Shown: positions 17,532 to 24,812 of the stretch, piece by piece
Numbering within the stretch: the stretch's first letter is position 1
Layout of the letters: every line of letters starts with the position of its first letter
From: DASWJZ01 sp963739005
GTDB taxonomy: Bacteria > Pseudomonadota > Alphaproteobacteria > Rhizobiales > Afifellaceae
Assembly (NCBI GenBank): GCA_963739005.1
Contig: CAVTYQ010000003.1
Coordinates: 1-64,000 of the forward strand
Length of the DNA: 64,000 nt
Reading direction: 5' to 3'
Notes under the pieces: generated by a model
What the model saw: the letters and a program-made list of their open reading frames with translations, nothing else
Told to the model about the DNA's origin: nothing
The model's database searches: none
Program-made: the position numbers and the translations under genes

Positions 17532-18107
17532 ATGCGTGGCCAACCCTCAAAGGTCCTGAGCGCCGGCGATGTTGCCGCTCTCGTCGCGGCAACCAAGAAG
17601 GGGCGCTATCCAGAACGCGATCGGGTGATCGCACTCCTGAGCGTCAGGGCTGGTCTCAGGGCCTGCGAGATTGCCGCCCTCACCTGGGAGATGGTCCTGA
17701 CCGCCCGCGGCGAGGTCGGACAGGTCCTCGAGTTGCCGGCCGCAGCCGCCAAGAAGGGAAGCGGTCGGCGGCTCCCCCTCCATCCCGAACTCAAGACGGC
17801 ACTACGACGACTCCTAGCAATTGAGGCGAGCGAAGGACCGGTGGTCCGGTCGGAGCGTGGTGGCCGAATGACCGCCAAGTCGATCGTCAACTGGTTCGGC
17901 CGGACCTATCGGGACCTCGGGCTCGCCGGCTGCTCTTCTCATTCAGGACGGAGAACCTTCATCACCCGGGCTGCCAGGCTGGTCCACAAGGCCGGGGGCT
18001 CTCTCCGGGACGTCCAAGAACTTGCCGGGCACCGGTCGATCAAGACCACCCAGGGCTACATCGAAGGGGACAGCGACGCCCAGCGTCGGCTTGTCCACCT
18101 CCTCTAG
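17532..18107 (+). CDS. Short tyrosine recombinase (catalytic domain only)
   Basis: A 191-residue member of the phage-integrase family, start ATG 17532 behind GGAGG. All catalytic elements can be seen: Arg in VRAGLRACEIAALTWE, the HxxR box in HSGRRTFITRAA, and LAGHRSIKTTQGYIEG with the last His and the nucleophilic Tyr. It lacks the N-terminal core-binding (SAM-like) and arm-binding domains that integrases normally have, being about half the usual 300-400 residues. Such minimal recombinases may resolve dimers or act on a fixed nearby site. It lies 89 bases after the Tudor-like gene and 27 before DUF3768. Confidence 0.88.
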   Translation: MRGQPSKVLSAGDVAALVAATKKGRYPERDRVIALLSVRAGLRACEIAALTWEMVLTARGEVGQVLELPAAAAKKGSGRRLPLHPELKTALRRLLAIEASEGPVVRSERGGRMTAKSIVNWFGRTYRDLGLAGCSSHSGRRTFITRAARLVHKAGGSLRDVQELAGHRSIKTTQGYIEGDSDAQRRLVHLL

Positions 18108-18134
18108 ACCCACCCACTAGCGAAGGAGAACCCA

Positions 18135-18536
18135 ATGAGAGAACAGGATTGCGCAGAAACGGGAAAGGAACAAAGGTCGAACGATGGGCGGTATCCGGCA
18201 GGCGACCAGGGAGAGCGACAGGCCAAGATCAGAACTCTCAACGACCGCCTCAGACAAAGAGGCGCCGGCGGGATGGTCCTGATGACCGACGGGATCGCCG
18301 CCCTCGGGGTCTCCACGGTCAACGAGATCTTCCAAGCGGTCGCTCGGTTTGATGCCTTCACCCTCGAGAACGACCCCTGGGGCGAACACGACTGCGCCCT
18401 CCTGACGGTCAACGGCCTGAGGGTCCTCTGGAAGATCGACTACTACGACCGGAGCCGCGTCTATCACTCGCCTGATCCCGCCGATCCGAAGGTCACCGTC
18501 CGGGTCCTGACGGTCATGTTGGCCGAGGAATATTGA
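18135..18536 (+). CDS. DUF3768 protein
   Basis: A 133-residue protein from ATG 18135, preceded by GGAG. The family signature is clear: IRTLNDRLRQRGAGGMVLMT, then ARFDAFTLENDPWGEHDCAL and VLWKIDYYDRS with DPADPKVTVRVLTVMLAEEY at the end. DUF3768 is common on plasmids and islands of Rhizobiales and has no known function. It is eight bases upstream of the HhH gene. Confidence 0.85.
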   Translation: MREQDCAETGKEQRSNDGRYPAGDQGERQAKIRTLNDRLRQRGAGGMVLMTDGIAALGVSTVNEIFQAVARFDAFTLENDPWGEHDCALLTVNGLRVLWKIDYYDRSRVYHSPDPADPKVTVRVLTVMLAEEY

Positions 18537-18544
18537 GGCGGGGA

Positions 18545-19561
18545 ATGGTCACCACCCCCGCCGATGCCCTGGCGCTCGTCACCAAAGTCTGCCTCCTTCC
18601 TGGGAACGGCCGATACCTTGAGGAGGTCGAGGAGGGGTTGGAGCGGGCGGGTCTTGCCGATGCCGTCGCCCGGCACGAGACCCCAAGAATCTATCGCTGG
18701 CTGATGGACGGGTTCTCCTATCAGGGGATCGCTGACTCGATCGCGACCGGCTTCATTGCCCGCCATGGGAATGCCCAATGGGCGGTCGTCGCCGAGGCTC
18801 TGGCCGGTGGCGGTTCGGACTGTCCGAAGCTCAGGGACTTCTCGACCTACCGGAACTGCGGCTATCGGAAGGGACGGCGGAACTGCTCGAACCCTCAAGC
18901 GCTCCCCGCCTGCCCCGTCCCTACCCTCCCCCTCCGGAAGGGCATTCTGAATGAGCAAGCCTTCTCGCTCGCCCTCTTCATCCGCGATCGCTGCGAGGGC
19001 GATCTCGTCGCCTTCATCGACCAGACCCTCGCCGGGGTCCCAAGAGGCCCTCAGCAGATCACTCGGCAGCGCGAGGCCCTCCTCGCCGCCTTCTCCGAGA
19101 TTACTGGGGTCTCCCGCAAGCTCGCCAGCATGACCCTTGCCGAGCTCCTGATCGGCGCCAGGCCTGTCCGTCCCGGTTGGGTCGGGGTTGGCCGGTCGAT
19201 GGTCGTGGTCGACAGCCTCGTCCACAACTTCCTCCATCGGACCGGGATCCTCGCTGCCTATGAGTCAGCCCACGCCTACGGGCCGCGGTGCTTCGGTGAG
19301 GATGGGTGTGAGGCCATTCTCCGCGACCTGGCCAACCGCTTCGATGCCCGGACCGTCAATCGGACCTACCCGCGCCGCTTCCCTCGCCTCCTTCAGCACT
19401 CCATCTGGCGGTTCTGCGGCGCCAACGCCCTCGACATCTGTAACGGTCGCAACATCGACGACGATCGCGCCTGCGAGCTCGCTTGGTGCCCCCTGTGGAT
19501 TGGCTGCCGACATCTTCCTCTTCGGCCCGCAAAACCGCCGCCCGCCGTCAAAGAGAGCTGA
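18545..19561 (+). CDS. Endonuclease-III-like HhH-GPD protein
   Basis: A 338-residue protein with features of HhH-GPD base-excision enzymes. EITGVSRKLASMTLAELLIG (about 185-204) matches the helix-hairpin-helix with Lys192 in the catalytic-lysine place, and VVVDSLVHNFLHRTG places Asp223 like the catalytic Asp of endonuclease III. Near the end Cys299, Cys310, Cys315 and Cys321 are spaced somewhat like the 4Fe-4S loop (C-x10-C-x4-C-x5-C instead of C-x6-C-x2-C-x5-C). A second cysteine set (93, 105, 114, 123) lies N-terminal. The start ATG 18545 follows GAGGCGGGGA. Half of it is duplicated at 24813-25305. The glycosylase role is inferred from motifs. Confidence 0.65.
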   Translation: MVTTPADALALVTKVCLLPGNGRYLEEVEEGLERAGLADAVARHETPRIYRWLMDGFSYQGIADSIATGFIARHGNAQWAVVAEALAGGGSDCPKLRDFSTYRNCGYRKGRRNCSNPQALPACPVPTLPLRKGILNEQAFSLALFIRDRCEGDLVAFIDQTLAGVPRGPQQITRQREALLAAFSEITGVSRKLASMTLAELLIGARPVRPGWVGVGRSMVVVDSLVHNFLHRTGILAAYESAHAYGPRCFGEDGCEAILRDLANRFDARTVNRTYPRRFPRLLQHSIWRFCGANALDICNGRNIDDDRACELAWCPLWIGCRHLPLRPAKPPPAVKES

Positions 19562-19597
19562 GCGAGGTTCACGCCTTCAGTGTGCTTGTGCATTAGC

Positions 19598-19661
19598 GGG
19601 GTCGGAAAAACCGTTGTGCGGGCAACGTACCGAGAGCTCGAATCCCTCCCGCTCCGCCAGC
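19598..19661 (+). repeat. 3' fragment of a tRNA-Ser gene (attachment-site scar)
   Basis: GCGGGGTCGGAAAAACCGTTG, a variable-arm-like GTGCGGGCAACGTACC, the T-arm GAGAGCTCGAATCCCTC and the end CCGCTCCGCCA reproduce the 3' half of a class II serine tRNA including CCA. No 5' half precedes it; the upstream bases are the end of the HhH gene. Partial tRNA 3' ends of this kind are left by integration of islands. It marks the left side of the Ubl cassette. Confidence 0.65.
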
Positions 19662-20001
19662 CGCCTTTAGCTGAACATTCTCCGATCAAAGATTGTACAT
19701 GCTTCGAGGCGGGGAGTTGCGCTCGTTGTGCCTATAAGCTTGCGACCGCGGCCGAATCTAGCCCAGCCGTTTCGCCGTCTCTCGTGCGGATATTCTCTGA
19801 GGCTCGTGACTTCGCGCCGAAAGTACCGAGGTCGCCGAGCGCGGAATACTGGGCGCACGGCCGGCGGGAAGTTTGCTAGAATCTCGATTACCGATAAGCC
19901 GCTCCGACAGCGGCGTGTCACTCGATCCACGCGAGGCCACCGTGTGCTTCCATCTGGCCGCGCCTAGGGAAGCCAAGCAGCTGTCCGGTTCATCGACGGG
20001 A
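19662..20001. other. Intergenic stretch without recognisable gene
   Basis: Between the tRNA scar and the XRE gene no frame has a plausible start or family resemblance on either strand. No repeat copy is present. Confidence 0.4.
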
Positions 20002-20373
20002 TCACTTCTGGGATCGCAGGCGCGAATACGTAGCCTTGATCAATTCGTCGAGGGCCGTTGCCGCATCCTTGTTCAGATTCGGGTCTTCTCGAAGAAGGGA
20101 CGATATCTGCGTTAACGGACTGGCTGCGCCGAAGGCGGCCCTCCGCCTGCTCATGAACCGATCGGCCGGCAGCCCCAACCACTGCGTTAGAGCAGCCAGG
20201 CTATCGACATCGGGCCGCCGGCCCTGAGACAGGCGCGTGAGGGTGGAGGCGCTTACGCCGGATTCTTCCGACACATTCTTCCAGGTGAGCCGCCGCCCGA
20301 TCCGCTCCGCGTCGAGCGCAGAATGAAGGGCGGCAACGTCAAACTGGGCTGATCCAGATTCTTTCGATTTCAC
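20002..20373 (-). CDS. XRE-family regulator of the Ubl cassette
   Basis: A helix-turn-helix protein of about 123 residues: LTWKNVSEESGVSASTLTRL, then QGRRPDVDSLAALTQWLGLP is a typical Cro/C1-type domain in the first 70 residues, and a helical tail (NKDAATALDELIKATY) follows. It starts at GTG 20373 (a GTG at 20412 is an alternative) and diverges from the Ubl gene, so it probably controls that promoter and its own. Two 20-bp direct repeats near its start are candidate operators. Confidence 0.75.
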   Translation of the reverse strand: MKSKESGSAQFDVAALHSALDAERIGRRLTWKNVSEESGVSASTLTRLSQGRRPDVDSLAALTQWLGLPADRFMSRRRAAFGAASPLTQISSLLREDPNLNKDAATALDELIKATYSRLRSQK

Positions 20374-20426
20374 TATTGAAATTCCACGCCTAAGATGCAA
20401 TCTAGGTTTCACTCTAGCAATTACAC
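20368..20426. promoter_or_regulatory. Two 20-bp direct repeats, candidate XRE operators
   Basis: TTTCACTATTGAAATTCCAC (20368-20387) and TTTCACTCTAGCAATTACAC (20407-20426) agree at 15 of 20 positions, start 39 bp apart, and also contain TTTCA/TGAAA symmetry in the first. The first covers the regulator's GTG start; the second lies just before the Ubl ribosome site. Placement suits autoregulation and repression of the Ubl operon. Confidence 0.5.
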
Positions 20427-20449
20427 TTCACCCTCGCAAGGAGATCGTG

Positions 20450-20785
20450 ATGGCGAAAGACGATGAAAAGGACACGCCGGGGGGCGGCGAGCACGGCGGG
20501 ACCAGCCACGGCGGAGGCCAAACGGGTGGCGATGACCACGGCGGCGTTCACGACAAGCCGGTCAGCATCTTCGTGAATGAAAAGCTGATCGTGGTCGAGA
20601 ACAAGAAGCAGACCGGCCTGACCATAAAGCAGGCGGCGATTACGCAGGGTGTGCCAATCCAGCTCGACTTTGTGCTGAGCATCGAGCGTGGAGACGGGAA
20701 GACCGAGCTGATCGGAGACGATCAGAAGATCACGGTCCACGAAGCTGATCGTTTTCTGGCAATTCCGAATGACGACAACTCATGA
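20450..20785 (+). CDS. Ubiquitin-like protein (Multi_ubiq-type beta-grasp)
   Basis: A 111-residue protein from ATG 20450 with AAGGAG six bases upstream. Residues 9-35 are a Gly/His/Asp-rich flexible lead (GGGEHGGTSHGGGQTGGDDH). Residues about 36-105 look like a single beta-grasp domain of the Multi_ubiq type: KPVSIFVNEKLIVVENKKQT, GLTIKQAAITQGVP as the helix, and KTELIGDDQKITVHEADRFL. The C-terminus is PNDDNS, with no Gly-Gly. It is the first gene of the Ubl-E2-JAB/E1 operon and overlaps the E2 gene by ATGA. The natural role would be to be activated by the E1 and conjugated or otherwise transferred. Confidence 0.75.
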   Translation: MAKDDEKDTPGGGEHGGTSHGGGQTGGDDHGGVHDKPVSIFVNEKLIVVENKKQTGLTIKQAAITQGVPIQLDFVLSIERGDGKTELIGDDQKITVHEADRFLAIPNDDNS

Positions 20786-21171
20786 CCGCGATCACATCCG
20801 CCATTGAGCAAGCGATCGCGGAAATTCAGTCGTCATTCCCCGAGAGCCAAGTCGAAGCCGAACCGGACGGCTCGGGCGGCGCGCACGTGATCGTGCGGAA
20901 TGTGCCGCTCGGGCCGCCCTATGTCCAGCCGACGATCTGGATCGGCTTCCAAGTTACGTTTCAATATCCGTACGCCGACGTGTACCCGCATTTCACTTGC
21001 GAATTGAAGCGGGCCGACGGCCGAGCGCTCGGCGATGGCCTCGCGACAGCCTCCTATCGCGGCGGGGCGGCGATCCAGATTTCGCGGCGCTCGAACAAGC
21101 TCAATCCGGCAACCGACACTGCGGCTCTCAAACTTCTGAAAGTCATGCAATGGCTCCGAACCCACCCGTAA
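20782..21171 (+). CDS. E2-like (UBC-fold) protein
   Basis: A 129-residue protein that follows the Ubl gene by an ATGA overlap. Its course (an N-terminal helix, then strands IWIGFQVTFQYPYADVYPHF) matches the start of ubiquitin-conjugating folds, where YPF..P is the family hallmark. Cys73 in YPHFTCELKR is the only cysteine and is the sole candidate for a thioester, although it stands earlier than the catalytic Cys of eukaryotic E2s. The call therefore rests on fold pattern and operon. It overlaps the JAB-E1 gene by 22 bases. Confidence 0.65.
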   Translation: MTAITSAIEQAIAEIQSSFPESQVEAEPDGSGGAHVIVRNVPLGPPYVQPTIWIGFQVTFQYPYADVYPHFTCELKRADGRALGDGLATASYRGGAAIQISRRSNKLNPATDTAALKLLKVMQWLRTHP

Positions 21172-22583
21172 GCTCGTGGCGTCTGACACTGCCGCAAAGC
21201 ATGTATCAGGCGCTCACCAAACACCTGTTCCCTGGCGATCACGACGAGCACGGCGCGATTATCCTAGCCGGCATCTGTAAGTCCGACCGCGGCTTGCGCC
21301 TAGTTGCGCGCGAGCTGCATCTCGCCGTTGACGGGGTTGACTATGTCCCTGGCAAGTACGGGTATCGGATGCTCAAGGCGCAATTCATTGAAAGCCGCAT
21401 CATGCGCGCCCGCGATTTGAAGCTTGCCTATCTTGCGATCCACAATCACGGCGGCACGACCTCGGTCGCCTTCTCGCCCGATGATATGGCTTCACATGAG
21501 CGGGGCTATCCCGCCCTGCTCGATATCGGGCGCGGTATGCCTGTGGGCGCGTTGGTGTTTGCCGGCGCTGCCGTAGCGGGTGACCTATGGCTGCCGGGCG
21601 GGAGCCGCGCACCGCTTGCGAGCACCGCGGTGATCGGCGGCAACCGCCTGGAGTTGTTTCCGGAGCCACCCGCCGAGGCCAAGCGCATTCCGGACTTCGA
21701 TAGGCAAAGCCGTCTGTTCGGCGACCGGGGACAAGCGATTCTAGCGCGGGCTCGCGTCGGCATAGTTGGCCTTGGCGGCGCCGGATCGGTTCTGGCCGAA
21801 TTGCTCGGGCGTCTGGGGGTTGGCGAGTTTGTTCTGGCCGATCCCGATAAGGCCGAAACGACAAATCTACCGCGGCTGATTGCGGCTTTGCGCGCGGATG
21901 CGTCGCCGCCTGCATGGCTGCCGGCGCGCATTCAGGAGATGTTGCGCAAGTACAAGGTCCACATGGCTACGCGCAATATCCAACGCGCTAATCCCCACGC
22001 CACAGTGTGTGCCTTCGCGCGCGACTTTCTGGACGCCGACGTGGCCGCGCATTTCAAGGATTGCGATTATCTGTTCCTGGCGGCTGACACGATGGGCGCT
22101 CGACTGTTGTTCAACGCCATCGTCAACCAGTACGGAGTTCCCGGCGTACAGGTCGGCGCGAAAATCCCGGTAAGCCGTGCCGGAGAGGTCGGCGATGTCT
22201 TCTGCGTCGCGCGCAGCGTGCGTCCGGGCCATGGTTGCCTGTGGTGCAATGGGCTCATCAGTCCGGGGCGCCTGCAAGATGAGGCCGTGCCGGATGCAGT
22301 CAAGGAAGGCTATGCGTATGTGGACGATCCGAGCGTCACCGCGCCAAGCGTTGTAACGATGAATGCCATCGCATGTGCGCATGCCGCGGATGATTTCCTG
22401 TTCCACATGACGGCTCTTAAAGTCGATGAGGCGGAGACAGCATGGTTTCGATGGAATTCACGCAAGAACCGGGCGAGCTACGATGCGCCGCGAAGGGATC
22501 GCGAATGTGTGGAATGTTCGGAGAGCGATTATAGCCGTTTGGGGCGGGGCGACCATTTCCCGCTACCGGTGCGCCTGCGCTAG
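21150..22583 (+). CDS. JAB-E1 fusion: deubiquitinase-like plus Ubl-activating enzyme
   Basis: A 477-residue two-domain protein. The N-terminal domain (about 1-165) is JAB/MPN-like: Glu33 in DEHGAIILAG, His98 and His100 in AIHNHGGT, and SPDD at 109-112 form the JAMM zinc site. The C-terminal domain is E1/ThiF-like: nucleotide loop VGIVGLGGAGSVLAELLG (203-220), ADPDKAETTNLPRL with the Asp and Arg that handle ATP, and a zinc knuckle Cys363/Cys366 and Cys453/Cys456. Other cysteines (287, 305, 352, 409) are candidates for thioester formation. ATG 21150 lies inside the E2 gene. It would activate the Ubl and cleave it from targets. Its stop shares CTAG with the convergent peptidase gene. Confidence 0.85.
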   Translation: MAPNPPVSSWRLTLPQSMYQALTKHLFPGDHDEHGAIILAGICKSDRGLRLVARELHLAVDGVDYVPGKYGYRMLKAQFIESRIMRARDLKLAYLAIHNHGGTTSVAFSPDDMASHERGYPALLDIGRGMPVGALVFAGAAVAGDLWLPGGSRAPLASTAVIGGNRLELFPEPPAEAKRIPDFDRQSRLFGDRGQAILARARVGIVGLGGAGSVLAELLGRLGVGEFVLADPDKAETTNLPRLIAALRADASPPAWLPARIQEMLRKYKVHMATRNIQRANPHATVCAFARDFLDADVAAHFKDCDYLFLAADTMGARLLFNAIVNQYGVPGVQVGAKIPVSRAGEVGDVFCVARSVRPGHGCLWCNGLISPGRLQDEAVPDAVKEGYAYVDDPSVTAPSVVTMNAIACAHAADDFLFHMTALKVDEAETAWFRWNSRKNRASYDAPRRDRECVECSESDYSRLGRGDHFPLPVRLR

Positions 22584-24181
22584 TGAGTGAAACGCTTCTC
22601 GCGGCATTCATAAAGACCATCGTCCTTGATTAAGAAGACCTTCTCATCCTCGCCGGCTTCCGCTTCGACATCGCGGACAGTGAGAATGCCCGGGATATGA
22701 AGAGCGAGCAGACCGGCCGCATCCTTTCCGGTCGAGGTCGCATCGAGAATGCTGTGTCCGTACATGCGCCGAAAGCCAGGCGAGGCCTGGTTGTATGAAT
22801 CAACCGTCGAGATCTCGGTAATCCAGGTGAAATGGGGCAGGTGCAGGCGCATCACCCGATCCTTTAGTCCGCTTGATGCCGTCGATCGCGCAATATGCAT
22901 ACGGTAGCCCGAGGCCGAGGTCAGGTATGTGCGCATGACAATGCGCTTCTTCTTGTGGGCCTCGATAAGCTCACTAAGAAGCCGGTCGTCCACCTGGACG
23001 CCTTCACCGGTGAGCTTCGCGCGGATGTTCTTCATGTCGCCCAACGTGGCGTTAAGGCGGCCCCACGCAGTGCGTTCCGCTGCGCTAGCGGTCGAAAACG
23101 CGCGGACCGGCATTAGCACAACCGCGAACACCGCGTGGTCCGCTACATTGAGTTCGATCTGCGTCATGCCATGCAGGCGGTGCCGGACAAGCTGGTTGGA
23201 GTCGAAGCTGTGCGCAGCAGCCGCATGTGCATCCTTCGGAAGGAGCACATAGGGGCCGGCTTGATCGTCATGCACGATGTAAGCCGGAAAGTAATCGGCT
23301 AGCCGGTGACCGGGTGTCTTCTGCTTGGCGAAGAGTTGGCCGATCACGGTGACAGCATGCCCGAGCGAGCCCGGGAAACTTTTGTCCTGAAGGCCGAGGA
23401 TCACCGGCAGGCCGGATTCCACGTAAGGCAGAATCGCGTCACCGATATTGGCGCCCTCGACGCAGAGCGGTTGAAAGCCCATCTCATGAATGGCGCGGAT
23501 CATGCGCTCCGACGTAAGGAAATCGGATCCCGCTGGAAGCGAGGTCGCTTCTTCCGCCGTTGATGGGACGGCCAAGCGCGTGATGTCGGCCACAGAGAGC
23601 CAGTTGTATTTGTGCCTGTGATGCATGTGCCGCGCGCCGGTCCAGATCGCGACCTGAGCGCAGGCCCCGACGCGCGAGTCTTGCTGCATAAAGCAAGCGC
23701 CTACGACATCGAGCTCTGCTCCAAGCAAATTGGCTCGGACGCGGGCGCGGCAGGTCACCACGGACTCAATATCCGGTCCCGCCGGTCCATCACCACGTAG
23801 GGCGGTTCGTCCGATCGGCGCGTTTGGCAAGGGCCGCACCACGCAAAAGCCAAGATAACTGCGTTTGCTGGTCTTCTGGAGGGCCTCGGTACGCTCGATC
23901 CAGTTTTTATTGGTGCCGATAGGTTCAAGGTCTTCGGCAAAGAAGTGTACGCGTTTGCAATGCCGGGGGTATGTCTTGAAGGTTTGCGCGTAGAAACGGC
24001 GATAGTCTGACGAATAATCGCGATCGATGTAGCGGGATTCAATGAGATACGACCTTGCACCAATAACCATTAGGTGCCTGATGATGCTCCTAACGACACG
24101 ATGGCTTCCTCCGAGGCACTCGGCAAGCGTCGTCCAGTCACTTGCGTTTTGGAGTTGACCTACGAGATAGTCGACGTTCAT
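22580..24181 (-). CDS. Papain-like cysteine peptidase paired with the Ubl operon
   Basis: A 533-residue protein with no close family recognised by name. A papain-type triad is visible: Gln168 and Cys174 in MQQDSRVGACAQVAIW with the six-residue spacing of papain (Q19-C25), His275 in SLGHAVTVIG, and Asp305/306 in YIVHDDQAGPYVLLP. The N-terminal 130 residues form a separate part (SYLGFCVVRPLPNAPIG), and about 200 residues follow the peptidase core. It converges on the JAB-E1 gene and both stops overlap in one CTAG. It may cut the Ubl, its conjugates, or host proteins as an effector. The next upstream gene (24248-24430) is probably cotranscribed. Confidence 0.7.
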   Translation of the reverse strand: MNVDYLVGQLQNASDWTTLAECLGGSHRVVRSIIRHLMVIGARSYLIESRYIDRDYSSDYRRFYAQTFKTYPRHCKRVHFFAEDLEPIGTNKNWIERTEALQKTSKRSYLGFCVVRPLPNAPIGRTALRGDGPAGPDIESVVTCRARVRANLLGAELDVVGACFMQQDSRVGACAQVAIWTGARHMHHRHKYNWLSVADITRLAVPSTAEEATSLPAGSDFLTSERMIRAIHEMGFQPLCVEGANIGDAILPYVESGLPVILGLQDKSFPGSLGHAVTVIGQLFAKQKTPGHRLADYFPAYIVHDDQAGPYVLLPKDAHAAAAHSFDSNQLVRHRLHGMTQIELNVADHAVFAVVLMPVRAFSTASAAERTAWGRLNATLGDMKNIRAKLTGEGVQVDDRLLSELIEAHKKKRIVMRTYLTSASGYRMHIARSTASSGLKDRVMRLHLPHFTWITEISTVDSYNQASPGFRRMYGHSILDATSTGKDAAGLLALHIPGILTVRDVEAEAGEDEKVFLIKDDGLYECREKRFTH

Positions 24182-24247
24182 CGGAGATCGCCTGGATAGT
24201 CGGGATAAAATCCATCGGAATTCCCTATCTCAAATATCGAACTGGCT

Positions 24248-24430
24248 CTACCGAAGCGCGAACTTCTTACTCGCCTGCGCGGCGCGTATTGCCTCTTCCT
24301 GTAGCTGATCAATTTCGATGAACGTCTTCTCGTCGGTCTTTAGGGTGATCCCGACCGACTGGGCATTGATCTCAATCGACTCGGATGTGGAAGGAAGACT
24401 GGAAGGCATGCTCTGCGGTTTATCGGGCAT
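24248..24430 (-). CDS. 60-residue acidic protein upstream of the peptidase
   Basis: Reading from ATG 24430 gives MPDKPQSMPSSLPSTSESIE, then INAQSVGITLKTDEKTFIEI and QLQEEAIRAAQASKKF. It is a small, probably partly disordered protein ending in an amphipathic helix. It lies 66 bases before the peptidase gene on the same strand and could be its inhibitor, partner or substrate; none of these is shown. The longer frame back to 24550 has unrelated composition. Confidence 0.45.
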   Translation of the reverse strand: MPDKPQSMPSSLPSTSESIEINAQSVGITLKTDEKTFIEIDQLQEEAIRAAQASKKFALR

Positions 24431-24812
24431 GTGCGGCTTCGGCTTTCGGTTGAACGGTCCGGACTTGCGAGCCACTACTGTCGGGCGTCGCCCGAACGAA
24501 CAGCAAACGGATGTGCAGTGACTAATGCTCACAAACGTGAGAAGCGTCAATTGATGTCGGCCAAATCAGCAGGGGATTTTGCTGCTCACTCGCCCTGAAG
24601 TTACCGGTTCCCCGTTCGTTCCGCCCGTGACGGTGTGCTACCCCCGGTTACTGGAGCGTAGCTGGGTACGCCGAGGTGCCAGGGCGAATCAGACCTGGTC
24701 GGCTTGGAGCTACCAAACTCACTCTTCGGCCCCTAAATTGCAGACCGACTGAAATGACTGCTTCTCGCGCCAACAAGCGCTCCCTCGCCGCAAGAAGATG
24801 CTAGCGGAACAG
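24431..24812. other. Intergenic stretch, right flank of the Ubl cassette
   Basis: No gene, tRNA or repeat copy is recognised. A pyrimidine-rich stretch with CCCCGGTTACTGGAGCGTAG lies near 24645. It ends at the sharp beginning of homology with the HhH gene. Confidence 0.4.

Noticed and set aside
20002..24430. CBASS type II reading of the E1/JAB locus
   Set aside because: There is no nucleotidyltransferase (CD-NTase) or effector of CBASS here, and the Ubl and E2-like genes are separate; the Ubl-conjugation reading explains all genes better.
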